The notes: a model not told the origin generated them from the letters alone. Numbered from the stretch's first letter, positions 1 to 8,026 are shown. The stretch: DNA of 34,863 bases from Bacteroidales bacterium (GCA_017465225.1 JAFTWQ010000018.1:1-34863), one strand, 5' to 3'. A program made the numbers and translations.

Positions 1-1146
1 CTTTTCGTTTACCTCGCGTGGGTTAAGTTCTGTGTTTTCGTATGTCAGTTCGTCAGGGATGTATGCGCTGATGAAGAAGTTCGGGGTGAAATTGTACCCT
101 TCAGTGAGCGTATCTCTATAGCCGGAAGTTTCCAGTTTGCCATTGAAGTGGTACTGGATGATGTTCTTGGCGTAGGTGAACTGCTTGTATATGGATTCGT
201 CACCAATCTCAGCACCAATAGCATAGTATTTACTATCTCCGATGTAGAAAATGTCTTTTCCATCAATAGGAGAGTGGTACCTGAAGATATGGTCGATGAT
301 TTTTCCGTCGTCCATTGACTTTATGCCGCTAAGGTCGGGGTCACCGATGAGGGCATCAATCATTGACTCGAACACTATCTCAAATGACCCTATCATAAGA
401 AAATCAGAAATGCCGTTTGATGATTGTATGCCGGAGGTTTTCTGGAAGAATGCGTAGCACAGATTCCAGAGTATAAGGTCTTTGTCGGAAAAATATTTGT
501 ATTTGATGGCGTTAAGGCGGGTTTCACCCAAGCCCTCCATATATGCTTCGAATTGGGCTCCTGTGATAAGATCGTAATTGCACTCTACAGGAATTATAAT
601 GCCAAGGTTGCCGGATATGTAATTCAAGATAGAGTAGAAGATTACCATCAGTTCCTCGTCGAAGTTGATCTTTTTCTTCCGGTTAATAACGTCAACATAG
701 ATGGGGGTTCCGTCCTGAAGGATAGGGGGTTTATGCGAGATTGTTTTGCGCCAGTTGATTCTATCATAACCGCTATGGAGGTTCTTTATGATGTACATAA
801 AGTAGTCTTTATTGCGGTTGTAAAACTCTATGATAGCGAAAATCACATCAAGCAAAGTCCCTGACACGGAATCTTCAGAATTAGAGAATGCCGAGGAGTC
901 ACTTCTGCAGACAATGGAACTATCAGCGTTGAGTCGGGCAAAAGTGGAAATTGTGCGATATGACCATAGACTGAAGTTCTTAACGAAGTCTCTTTGCGTG
1001 TCGTTCAGACGACTTTCTGATGAGAATGCATCAATCATATCCTCGGCTGAAAGTCCTCCAAGATATGTTGCCCTTCCGTAATCCCTTATTACCTTTGGCA
1101 GACAGATCCATCCTCGTCTGTCTGAAATAGCCACGGCGATCTCTCT
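1..1146 (-). CDS. Restriction endonuclease-like protein (LlaJI-like?), partial at both ends
   Basis: One minus-strand frame stays open from 1146 to the window edge, about 382 codons, with no stop inside the window. It has no ATG until about 1041; a GTG at 1134 is a possible start. The frame reads like protein: an early stretch [17 protein letters not shown], a middle NWRKTI and [12 protein letters not shown], and late in the window [11 protein letters not shown] followed by [15 protein letters not shown]. The D-SK arrangement resembles a PD-(D/E)XK nuclease core. The overall pattern recalls LlaJI-family restriction endonucleases, which is a judgement from memory. The frame begins exactly where the upstream methyltransferase homology ends, in another frame, so the N-terminus may have been lost in a deletion. 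AT-rich, unlike the core genes. Confidence 0.55.
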
Positions 1147-1577
1147 TTAAAGTTCGCTTCGTATGTGATTCTTGCGTTCTTATCCCATTCGCTTGCAAAC
1201 ACACACTCTCCACCTATACTTTCAATAGCATAGTGGAATCCTCCGATGCCTGCAAATAGGTCTATAAATTTAATTTCCTTTTTCTTCTTACCCATATTTC
1301 CCATACCGCTTTTTGCGATATCCAAAACGTCGTTAATAATATCCTCTTCTCCGTTAAGCAATGCAGAGACTTGATCTGCCAGCCATAATTTCAAAAGTTC
1401 TGATTCGTCAGAGCAGAGAATGTCTGCGAGGATCTTAATCTGCTCTCTTTTAATTGGCCTTTCACCTCTCTCAATACGACTATACATAGGTGTATCCACG
1501 GATAATGCTGCCGCTAGTTCACGTTGCAGCATCTTCTTCTCTTCTCGCAGAGAACGAATTTTATCAGCAAATAACAT
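1089..1577 (-). pseudogene. XRE HTH-DNA cytosine-5 methyltransferase, truncated
   Basis: The first ~70 residues are an XRE helix-turn-helix domain (LQRELAAAL, then [14 protein letters not shown]), of the kind that often precedes Bacteroidota C5 methyltransferases. A methyltransferase N-terminus follows: motif [12 protein letters not shown] at residues 104-114, then [17 protein letters not shown] at 128-143, which binds S-adenosylmethionine in intact enzymes. Homology stops at residue ~144; the last ~18 residues look like out-of-frame read-through. The catalytic Pro-Cys motif IV, motifs VI, VIII, IX and X and the target recognition domain are all missing, so it cannot methylate DNA. The XRE part might still bind DNA. 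ATG at 1577 is preceded by a good promoter at 1620-1651. Confidence 0.8.
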
Positions 1578-1619
1578 AATCTATTGAATAACCTTGCTTG
1601 TGGAGTTGTCTTTATTTGA

Positions 1620-1651
1620 CAAATGTACAAAAAGAAACAAAGTGAAACAAA
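1620..1651 (-). promoter_or_regulatory. Promoter of the XRE-methyltransferase stub
   Basis: On the minus strand a TTTG box (1651-1648) is followed by exactly 20 bases and then TACATTTG (1627-1620). This matches the Bacteroides primary sigma factor pattern TTTG-N19-21-TAnnTTTG. The expected start of transcription lies near 1614, about 37 bases before the ATG at 1577. Confidence 0.65.
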
Positions 1652-1669
1652 TGTTGCACTTTATTTCAC

Positions 1670-3091
1670 TTATCCTATATAGATTTCACATTGTTTAATA
1701 AAGTCATATGCTTCTTTCAAATAAGATTCTGCTATCTGACGATAATGATTATCATACCTTATATTGGTAATTTCCATATCCTGATGTTCGACAATAAAAT
1801 CCCTATGGCCATTCAAACACTCCATCGAATTCTCTGTATAATAAATTGGTTGGAAGGTAGGCAACCTGTTGTCTTTTACGATAATGAACGGCCAACATAG
1901 AAGGTATAATTCATGCCCGCTATATTGCTTTGCGCTCTGTTCCAGTAAGGCAGAAAGGTCGATATTAAACATTCTAGATAGAGCCCACAAATTAATCAAT
2001 TCAATTCTATCAGTTTTAATAAAAGCTCCGATGTTTGGCTGCACAAAGTAAAAGTTATCGACTATAATGGACTTTTTAAATTCGAGAAACTTCGTTTTTA
2101 TTGTTCTCAAATTCTCATTTCTTAAACTGCCATTTTTATCAAAAATCTTATCAGTTACAACTCCGATTATCGTAGGGAAATTTTCTTTGAGATTCCTCGG
2201 CAGCAACGACACCATATACTCTTTAACCCTTGATCTCAGGCTATACTGGAAGACTCCTTTTGCAACGAATTTACTCATATATCCTTTAAAGTCCGCATCC
2301 GCCCCGTACAAATGATGATATATGTTTTTGATGTTATTATAATCGCACAAAAGCAAGATTTTGTCAAAACCAAACTTATTGCGAGAGAAGTCCTCATCCA
2401 GATCATCACCCAAATGGGCCGAGAAAACATTCAAAATCCTTAAGATATGTTCCGGGTCCATACGGTCCAAGTCTTCTATCACAAGAACAACCTTTCTTGG
2501 ATTAGATGATTCCGATCCTTTTTTCCTAGCCGCTATCAAAGATGAAATCATATTAGAGATAGGATTGAACTCATATAAGCTCCCTTTATTATTTTCAAAA
2601 CTATTGAAATAATCTTTGATATGATTTCCTCCGAAACGCCATTTCTTTTTACATTTTTCAATAACTTTACATACCGCATTTACAATATTTGCCGTAGAGA
2701 TTGTGACGCCAGCAGTACCATGAACACCAATATTGATTTCAGGCAGACATGATACAATATCTTCACGACATTCAGAAATTGATTCCCAAATTATTGCAGC
2801 ATCCGTCTTGTCCATAGCATTCAGTAATTCCGGCTCTAAAGCAAGCAATGCCAACAGAATATCTCTCTTAATATATTCAAAGACATCCTTATTATCACAA
2901 ATCTGATAACCAGTAGGATATAGAGTAATGAAATCATAATCGCTACTCTTCTTTTTTATGAACTCATTAAGGAAGAAACTTTTACCTTCACCAAATGGGG
3001 CAGACAGCACGCATCTGCTATTCGCTTCAAAATACCGGTCAAAGGAGAACAACTCATCCTCCAGAGAAATCATATTGTCTTGAGTTTCCAT
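1670..3091 (-). CDS. KAP-family P-loop NTPase
   Basis: Predicted protein of 473 residues. Walker A is APFGEGKSFF (about residues 31-40) and Walker B is VVLVIEDLDRMDPEH (about 201-215); the EDLDR form and the following helix are typical of KAP NTPases, a STAND-related ATPase family that includes the F-plasmid phage exclusion protein PifA (known for the family). The part between the Walker motifs holds a mildly hydrophobic stretch near residues 120-145 but no clear transmembrane helix. A longer reading would start at a TTG at 3124, but a TATATTTG -7 box lies at 3120-3113, downstream of that codon, so ATG 3091 is the likely start. It is divergent from the DUF2971 gene and AT-rich. A defence role is inferred from family and context only. 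Confidence 0.8.
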   Translation of the reverse strand: METQDNMISLEDELFSFDRYFEANSRCVLSAPFGEGKSFFLNEFIKKKSSDYDFITLYPTGYQICDNKDVFEYIKRDILLALLALEPELLNAMDKTDAAIIWESISECREDIVSCLPEINIGVHGTAGVTISTANIVNAVCKVIEKCKKKWRFGGNHIKDYFNSFENNKGSLYEFNPISNMISSLIAARKKGSESSNPRKVVLVIEDLDRMDPEHILRILNVFSAHLGDDLDEDFSRNKFGFDKILLLCDYNNIKNIYHHLYGADADFKGYMSKFVAKGVFQYSLRSRVKEYMVSLLPRNLKENFPTIIGVVTDKIFDKNGSLRNENLRTIKTKFLEFKKSIIVDNFYFVQPNIGAFIKTDRIELINLWALSRMFNIDLSALLEQSAKQYSGHELYLLCWPFIIVKDNRLPTFQPIYYTENSMECLNGHRDFIVEHQDMEITNIRYDNHYRQIAESYLKEAYDFIKQCEIYIG

Positions 3092-3211
3092 ATCACAATT
3101 AATCTTGACATACAAATATAGCAAATGTAAAGAGTTTGCATATAAACATTTATATACAAGATTTCTCAGCTTGTCAGATAGAATAAATTTCAGAATTAAC
3201 TACAAAGTTAT

Positions 3212-3246
3212 AACGCGTATGTGCCACCTTGGGGCACATACGCGTT
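3212..3246. repeat. 14-bp perfect inverted repeat with 7-base loop
   Basis: The left arm (3212-3225, AACGCGTATGTGCC) is the exact reverse complement of the right arm (3233-3246), separated by ACCTTGG. It sits between the divergent KAP NTPase and DUF2971 genes, about 50 bases before the DUF2971 start. There is no T-run on either side long enough for an ordinary terminator. It could be an operator or a structured leader. Confidence 0.8.
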
Positions 3247-3298
3247 TGACCACTCCACGTGGTATCTTTTTTGCGTTGGCGCATCAAAAAAAATTCCT

Positions 3299-4384
3299 AT
3301 GGAAGATTTCAAAACTCAATTCGCGGATTATCTTTCGCGTACATGTATTCCAAGCAATGCTCCAAAAGAAGAAAGTGATAGCCTATGGCGGGAGATGGAT
3401 GGTCTGGTTCAGCCTAACATTCCTCAGAAGCTATATCGCTTCAGATCCTGCAGCTTAGATAACTTTATTTCTTTGGAGCAGGAGACAATACCGGTCTGCA
3501 TAGCTGGTATGTTTCACGATAAGTATGACTCGCTTGTATATGTCAGTAAGGAGCATATTTATCAACTCATTGATGATGTTTTTGATTTAGGAATTGTTGA
3601 TCAGATGTACGGAACAAAAGAAGATGAAGAATCCGTATTGTCAATAGTTGAAGAGCAATATGGAAAAGAGCTTGCAGGCGCTTTAAAAACAATCAATTCT
3701 GAATTACCGGAGGAGGTTCGCGAACAGGTGAGAAGCAAGGAGTATCTTCATTCCTTTCTAAAGGGAATTGAGCCCATAATTCAAGATCACATCACATACA
3801 TGCAGAGAGACCGTGTCACTAAAATAGCATGTTTCACTGAAGATGTCCGCGCTAAACATATGTGGGATAATTATGCCGATGGGTATTCAGGGTTTGCATT
3901 AGAATACGATATGAAAAGCTTTTTAAATGGAGGATGTGAAACCTGCCCAAACATAGGAACATGCGACAAGGCAGAAAAGAATTATTCGCATATCTTTCCT
4001 GTTATATATGGGGATAAACGTTATGATGCCACAGAGAATATCGTCAATATAATATTTAGTAATCTTTTGCATAAAATGGGATTCCCTCAAATGCTATTAC
4101 CGATAGATCAGCTGCTATGGTTTAAGTCCTATTTGTATAAATCAAGATCTTATGCGCAAGAGGCAGAGTGGAGGATGATTTGTCATTGTCCGGCAATGGA
4201 GTCAAGCGACTATGCAAATATATCGGACCGTAAAAGCGTCAAGGCAATCTATTACGGTCCTGATATAGAAGAACGATACAAATCTCATTTGAGAAAGGTA
4301 GCTCAGTTGCGTGGGTTGGAAGAATATGATGTATCGGTAGATTTGGACAACCCGAACTTCGAGCTCAAGCTGACTAAGTTATAG
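3299..4384 (+). CDS. DUF2971 family protein
   Basis: Protein of 361 residues. Near the N-terminus it has KLYRFRSCSLDN and then GMFHDKYDSLVYV, the counterpart of the FNDPYD signature of DUF2971. Further on come TKIACFTEDVRAKHMWDNYADG and FALEYD, also characteristic of this family (CF-E-----MW--YA--H-GFCLEY). Two cysteines in CETCPNIGTC lie in the middle. The molecular function of DUF2971 is not established; members often occur in mobile and defence regions. An upstream GTG at 3221 lies inside the inverted repeat at 3212-3246 and is rejected; ATG 3299 gives MEDFKTQF. Divergent from the KAP NTPase; its stop lies one base before the end of the extended HNH frame. Confidence 0.75.
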   Translation: MEDFKTQFADYLSRTCIPSNAPKEESDSLWREMDGLVQPNIPQKLYRFRSCSLDNFISLEQETIPVCIAGMFHDKYDSLVYVSKEHIYQLIDDVFDLGIVDQMYGTKEDEESVLSIVEEQYGKELAGALKTINSELPEEVREQVRSKEYLHSFLKGIEPIIQDHITYMQRDRVTKIACFTEDVRAKHMWDNYADGYSGFALEYDMKSFLNGGCETCPNIGTCDKAEKNYSHIFPVIYGDKRYDATENIVNIIFSNLLHKMGFPQMLLPIDQLLWFKSYLYKSRSYAQEAEWRMICHCPAMESSDYANISDRKSVKAIYYGPDIEERYKSHLRKVAQLRGLEEYDVSVDLDNPNFELKLTKL

Positions 4385-4473
4385 GTCAGATTTCTTCTCG
4401 TGCGACTCCCCAAGCAGTGTTACCTAACTTTCTTGAATCAGATCCATCACCCTTAGCATAAGCTACTGCATCT

Positions 4474-4947
4474 TCATCCTTTTCCTGACTTATTGTTCTT
4501 TCCTCGATAAGAATCAGTAAGTGCGTGACAATTAGGGCAGAGAAGCTGGAGATTATCTAACCGGTTGTCTTTGTTGTCTCCATTGATATGATGAAGCTCC
4601 AATGGAATGCTGGAGTCAAACCATTTTTCCAATCCGCAGCATTCACATCGATGCTCTTTCAGTCCTTCTTTTAGGAGTCTGTTTTTTAGTTTATATGATT
4701 GGTAGGAAGAGTTTTTGACGAGAATCTCTTTAATGGGTTTAGCACAAGTGGGTTGGAAGGATAAACCTACATTCCACCCTTTCCCTCTAAAATGAGATGT
4801 GTCGATCCCATGCTGTTCAATGGCATTATGCATGAGTTTATAATTGCCTCCGCATGGCTTGAGCCCTAGATTCCTGCACATTCCGGCAATGCTGAATGCT
4901 TGTTTGGCTGCGTTCTCAAATTCTTCTTTGGTCCGGTGTCTTATCAT
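4474..4947 (-). CDS. HNH endonuclease, C-terminus probably frameshifted
   Basis: 157 residues as read. The C-terminal half is a clear HNH nuclease: zinc-binding CECCG near residue 108, LELHHINGDNKDNRLDNLQ near 125-143 with the catalytic His pair and Asn, then LLCPNCHALTDSYRGK. Start: a longer frame reaches 4965, but the TATCTTTG -7 box occupies 4970-4963 and overlaps that codon, so ATG 4947 is chosen. After the stop at 4474 another frame continues with KDEDAVAYAKGDGSDSRKLG to a stop at 4386, which suggests a frameshift near the AAAA run at about 4480. It lies downstream of tRNA-Leu on the same strand. Possible roles: homing or defence nuclease; not determined. Confidence 0.8.
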   Translation of the reverse strand: MIRHRTKEEFENAAKQAFSIAGMCRNLGLKPCGGNYKLMHNAIEQHGIDTSHFRGKGWNVGLSFQPTCAKPIKEILVKNSSYQSYKLKNRLLKEGLKEHRCECCGLEKWFDSSIPLELHHINGDNKDNRLDNLQLLCPNCHALTDSYRGKNNKSGKG

Positions 4948-5002
4948 GATGTAGCTTTCGTGCAAAGATAATTACAACTTGTGCCAAAGTATGTCTATAT
5001 GC

Positions 5003-5037
5003 AAAAATCCCTCTCAGAATTACTTCCAAGAGGGATT
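5003..5037 (-). terminator. Rho-independent terminator of tRNA-Leu
   Basis: On the minus strand a 9-bp perfect stem (AATCCCTCT at 5037-5029 with AGAGGGATT at 5014-5006) with a 14-base loop runs into a T-run ending at 5003. It lies five bases after the tRNA 3' end. Confidence 0.8.
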
Positions 5038-5041
5038 GATG

Positions 5042-5390
5042 TGCTCCGGACGGGAATCGAACCCGTACGGACATTTCTGTCCACGGGATTTTCTTGCTAC
5101 TCTTGCTTTTACACAAGCCGGCTTCATCCGTAATGCTAAGCCGTTGTAGTCTGGACTATTTCTTGACCTTGCGCTTATGCGTTTAGGCCCTCCCTGTATA
5201 GTCTCTACGCCATTTATCAACCTGCAGTCGAATTTAGTGAGCCATCGCCAAAGCCTGCATTTCTGCGGGCGAGGTTTCTGTTTGTTAGGGGAGTTCTACT
5301 CTCAAGGTTTCCCTTGAGGCACTCTTTCCGAGCATCCGAAAAGGATACTCCATTAAAGTCCCGCGTGTCTACCTATTCCACCACCAGAGC
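5042..5390 (-). tRNA. tRNA-Leu(UAA), interrupted by a group I intron
   Basis: The 5' exon (5390-5356, 35 nt) starts GCTCTGGTGGTGGAATAGG and ends CGGGACTT. The 3' exon (5092-5042, 51 nt) starts AAAATCCCG and ends with the T-arm CGGGTTCGATTCCCG and CCGGAGCA. The spliced RNA is 86 nt: acceptor stem GCUCUGG/CCGGAGC (one U-G pair), anticodon stem CGGGA/UCCCG, loop CU-UAA-AA, and a long variable arm, all as expected for a class II tRNA-Leu(UAA). The CCA end is not encoded. The intron splits the anticodon after U34. A promoter lies at 5401-5431 and a terminator at 5003-5037, so it is a single-gene unit. Confidence 0.93.
5093..5355 (-). ncRNA. Group I self-splicing intron in tRNA-Leu(UAA)
   Basis: 263 nt, no open frame of its own. 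The 5' exon ends in U and the intron ends in G, as required. A possible P1 pairs the exon ACUU with intron GAGU, with a U-G pair at the splice site. The P7 helix is visible as GACTAT (5203-5198, in AGAGACTATACAG) pairing with ATAGTC (5159-5154, in AAGAAATAGTCC); these match the conserved R and S elements of group IC3 introns. Size and insertion point (between U34 and A35) equal those of the well-known cyanobacterial and plastid tRNA-Leu intron. Confidence 0.9.
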
Positions 5391-5400
5391 GATCCGGGTG

Positions 5401-5431
5401 CAAAGATAGTGAAAAATCGTAATTAAACAAG
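5401..5431 (-). promoter_or_regulatory. Promoter of tRNA-Leu
   Basis: TATCTTTG (5408-5401) lies 10 bases before the tRNA 5' end at 5390. CTTG (5431-5428), one mismatch from TTTG, lies 19 bases further up. This fits the Bacteroidota consensus. Confidence 0.65.
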
Positions 5432-5435
5432 AATG

Positions 5436-6539
5436 CTACCAGAACCATGCGGAGCTCCAGCCGACAACGGCGGTGTTGAGCCATGGGTGGACCGGTGAAA
5501 TATTAATGGACTCGAAGTCGGCGAAGGCCTTGAACTTGAAGTTGGAGTCGGTGATGATGCTGAGGGAGATGCCGGCGGCGAGGTCGATGCCGGAGCCGGA
5601 ATATGATACAGATGAGCTGCTGCCTGTCATCCATGCATAGCCGGCCATGACATGGGTCTGGAATTCGAGGATGCGTGCGAAATGGAAGTTCCAGAAGCCT
5701 CCGGCCAAGGTGCTGTACATCGGTGCGATGTCTCCGTTTGCGTATGTCATCGAGCTTGCAGATGCGCGGGCGGTGAGGCCCATGCCCGGTTTCAGCGGGA
5801 TGTCGGCGGATATTCCGGCAAGTCCTCCGCGGATCGGCAGCGAACCCATTTCCTTCAGACCTTCCGCTCCGATTATGTACCTGCGTCCGAACAGAAGTTC
5901 GGCGACATAATGCTTGACGGTCGGGTCATAATAGAACGATGGACGCACATATTCGGATGACAGTCCCTTGCCCTTGAAGATCTTGTCGGAAAGGAAGTAT
6001 CCAAGGTGGACCGATCCGATGCCGATGGCTGCGCCGGCCATGACGTCAGTCATCCAATGTCTGTTGTTCATGATGCGTGAAACGCCGGTCAGGGCTGCGG
6101 CAGAATAGCCTCCGATGCTGAACCAGGGGCTTCTCCAGCCGTATTCCTTATGGAGCATGGTGGCTGTCATGAAGGCGGTCGCGGTGTGCCCTGACGGGAA
6201 TGAATTGTGCCTGCTGCCGTCGGGCCTGAGCCTGCCGACGGAGTATTTGACTCCATTGACCGCTATGGCCATTACTCCAGCGGAGATGGCATCCGAGGTG
6301 AGCATCCTGCCCCATGAGCTTCGGCTTTCATATCCTGCGGCCTTGAGGCCGATTGTGAGGGCGGCGGGACTGTACTGAAGCCAGTCGTCGTAAGTGTAAT
6401 GGAAGCCGGGGATGATGGAGCTGCGGATAGCGTGGATGTCCGTGTCGAAGCTGTATCTGGTCTGGGCATGGGAAGGACATGCCGCCCCTGAAATGAAGAG
6501 TGCCAGAACGAGCGTTATATGTCCTAAAATGCGCTTCAT
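5436..6539 (-). CDS. Phosphatase PAP2 family protein, exported
   Basis: 367 residues from ATG 6539; the frame is open further upstream, but the signal sequence MKRILGHITLVLALFISGAA begins here and a TATTTTTG -7 box lies just upstream at 6560-6553. The PAP2 (lipid phosphatase) triad is complete: K98-YSVGRL-RP106, PSGH at 115-118, and SR154-155 with H161 and D165 in SRIMNNRHWMTD. These residues form and hydrolyse the phospho-histidine intermediate in the family. The C-terminal ~130 residues are a beta-rich extension, possibly outer-membrane associated. The protein may be a lipoprotein (Cys21) or be cut after SHAQ. Substrate unknown; lipid or undecaprenyl phosphates are typical. Confidence 0.88.
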   Translation of the reverse strand: MKRILGHITLVLALFISGAACPSHAQTRYSFDTDIHAIRSSIIPGFHYTYDDWLQYSPAALTIGLKAAGYESRSSWGRMLTSDAISAGVMAIAVNGVKYSVGRLRPDGSRHNSFPSGHTATAFMTATMLHKEYGWRSPWFSIGGYSAAALTGVSRIMNNRHWMTDVMAGAAIGIGSVHLGYFLSDKIFKGKGLSSEYVRPSFYYDPTVKHYVAELLFGRRYIIGAEGLKEMGSLPIRGGLAGISADIPLKPGMGLTARASASSMTYANGDIAPMYSTLAGGFWNFHFARILEFQTHVMAGYAWMTGSSSSVSYSGSGIDLAAGISLSIITDSNFKFKAFADFESINISPVHPWLNTAVVGWSSAWFW

Positions 6540-6590
6540 GATTGCCGAAAGACAAAAATAAGCTAAATTTGCGTGAAATCTGTCGGACGC

Positions 6591-6821
6591 ATGAAGAAAT
6601 ATAAGGACTATAAAGCGAAGAAGAGGGTGGTTGAGGTTCACGACCTCAGCTTCCTGAGCGACCGTAACCATAGCTACGGCTGGATCAGAAGGCATTATCG
6701 TCACCACAAGCTCCGCCGTGCCTTGAAGAAGGCGGAAAAGATCATCGCAACCAATCCTAAAGCTGCGAATGATATTGTCCGTTATTATTTCGTCCCGAGG
6801 GAGAAGATAATTCTCAAATAA
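6591..6821 (+). CDS. Small basic protein, unknown
   Basis: 76 residues from ATG 6591 (a GTG 18 bases upstream is less likely). Very rich in Lys, Arg and His, with a YGWIRRHYRHHKLRRALKKA segment that is probably helical and could bind nucleic acid; no family recognised. A TAAATTTG -7 box at 6564-6571 lies 20 bases upstream, divergent from the PAP2 promoter. Length, start context and the clean stop before a 166-bp gap support a real gene. Confidence 0.6.
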   Translation: MKKYKDYKAKKRVVEVHDLSFLSDRNHSYGWIRRHYRHHKLRRALKKAEKIIATNPKAANDIVRYYFVPREKIILK

Positions 6822-6987
6822 TCACGTTTCCACATATCCCGGTGTGGCTGTTACCAATGCCAAACGTTCTGACGTATGATATTACATATGTCCGGTCTTT
6901 GAAGGGATGTCTGTTTTTAGATCTGCGACAATGTCGTTGATAATTGCCTTTGTGTACACAGGAAGGGGTGTTCTGGTGGACAGGCTG

Positions 6988-7920
6988 TTAAGGAAAGAGT
7001 TCCTCCAGGATTGACAGATCCATCCGAAGCATTCTTCTGAGCTGCTGGTTGGAGGCGTTGTAGCCAAAATGCATATGACGGGCGGTGTCGATCTTTTGTT
7101 GGGCGCTGAGTTGTGAGGGTGCCTTGACTGAGTATTCTTTGTTAATATGAGAGCAGATAACCGAGTAGAGTTCGTCGTCGGTGAGGAAGATGGAGTCTTT
7201 CAACCTTGATGCGATCTGGCTGAATGCTTCGGCGTTGCGGGTGAGTGAATTGAAATAACTTCGTGCATCCCTGAACATACTTTCTCCAAGACTGATGTGA
7301 CAGAATGATGGGATGAAAGGCATTAAGCTGATTACTCTTAAATCTGCGTATGGAGATATGTCTCTTGTGTGCAGCAATGCTCTTTGGGTTAAGATTGGCA
7401 GTCTTTCGAATGGTGATGTGATCAGATGTTTAAGCCAAGGACTGAAATATGCGCAGCCACCTCCCCAGGGGTATGAGTCCGGTGTGTATGCCGGGTTAGC
7501 TACAAAAGCATTGCGGTTGGCGTAGATGATTTCGTTGCGCAGTGCCTGGAGACTTTCTATAGGAAGGATGTCCATTTTGAACTGGCTCCAGTCGATAGTC
7601 CGTTGTCTTTTTGGAAACGCCAGTCTGAGTCTCGCTGCAAACAGATCAAATGCCTTGATGCAATTTCCCCGTTGACCAGCTATAATCAGGTGTACGTGGT
7701 TGGTCATCAATTCAAATGTGAGCGCCCGTACCTCTTTGCTCAAATGCAGTGAGGCTGCAAGAGCCCACATCCCGGTTGCGAAGTCTTCCTCACTGCAGAA
7801 GATGTTCTGCATCCTGGTGCCGTCAGTGTAAATATGCCAATATGGCCCGTTAGCGATAAATACACTCTCACAAATCCTCTCTTTCTCCGAAAAACTCAGA
7901 GCACTAAAATCCTTTTTCAT
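6988..7920 (-). CDS. REP-associated tyrosine transposase-like protein (RAYT, Y1_Tnp)
   Basis: 310 residues. The HUH metal site is visible as NHVHLII at residues 74-80 (His75 and His77), and the nucleophile Tyr133 sits in IIYANRNAF, matching the Y-x-x-RN signature of TnpA-REP proteins. The C-terminal ~150 residues contain a helical part resembling the regulatory region found in Bacteroidota members. RAYTs are single-strand DNA transposases tied to REP palindromes and are usually single-copy, domesticated genes. Two imperfect palindromes lie directly upstream at 7944-8026, which supports this call. Confidence 0.85.
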   Translation of the reverse strand: MKKDFSALSFSEKERICESVFIANGPYWHIYTDGTRMQNIFCSEEDFATGMWALAASLHLSKEVRALTFELMTNHVHLIIAGQRGNCIKAFDLFAARLRLAFPKRQRTIDWSQFKMDILPIESLQALRNEIIYANRNAFVANPAYTPDSYPWGGGCAYFSPWLKHLITSPFERLPILTQRALLHTRDISPYADLRVISLMPFIPSFCHISLGESMFRDARSYFNSLTRNAEAFSQIASRLKDSIFLTDDELYSVICSHINKEYSVKAPSQLSAQQKIDTARHMHFGYNASNQQLRRMLRMDLSILEELFP

Positions 7921-7943
7921 ATATAAAGATCACTTAATTGTTT

Positions 7944-8026
7944 AACTTCCAGAAAAAAGCCCCTTTGCTTGGAAGTGCACATCAAAATGCCGTCAACTTC
8001 CAGAAACAGGGCTCTTTTCTTGGAAG
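7944..8026. repeat. Two REP-like palindromes next to the RAYT gene
   Basis: Copies at 7944-7975 and 7995-8026 (32 bases each, 27 identical, 51-base period). Each starts AACTTCCAGAAA and ends CTTGGAAG, so CTTCCA pairs with TGGAAG in a short hairpin. They lie between comF and the RAYT start, the usual place for REP elements recognised by a RAYT. Confidence 0.75.

Noticed and set aside
424-864. Plus-strand open frame of 146 codons
   Set aside because: Lies opposite the endonuclease-like frame, which reads more like protein through the whole region; no family features on the plus strand.
3221-3298. GTG start for the DUF2971 gene at 3221
   Set aside because: Lies within the perfect inverted repeat and adds residues with no family similarity; ATG 3299 fits better.
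6882-7067. 61-codon minus-strand frame overlapping the RAYT 3' end
   Set aside because: Out of frame with RAYT, no domain, low-complexity start.
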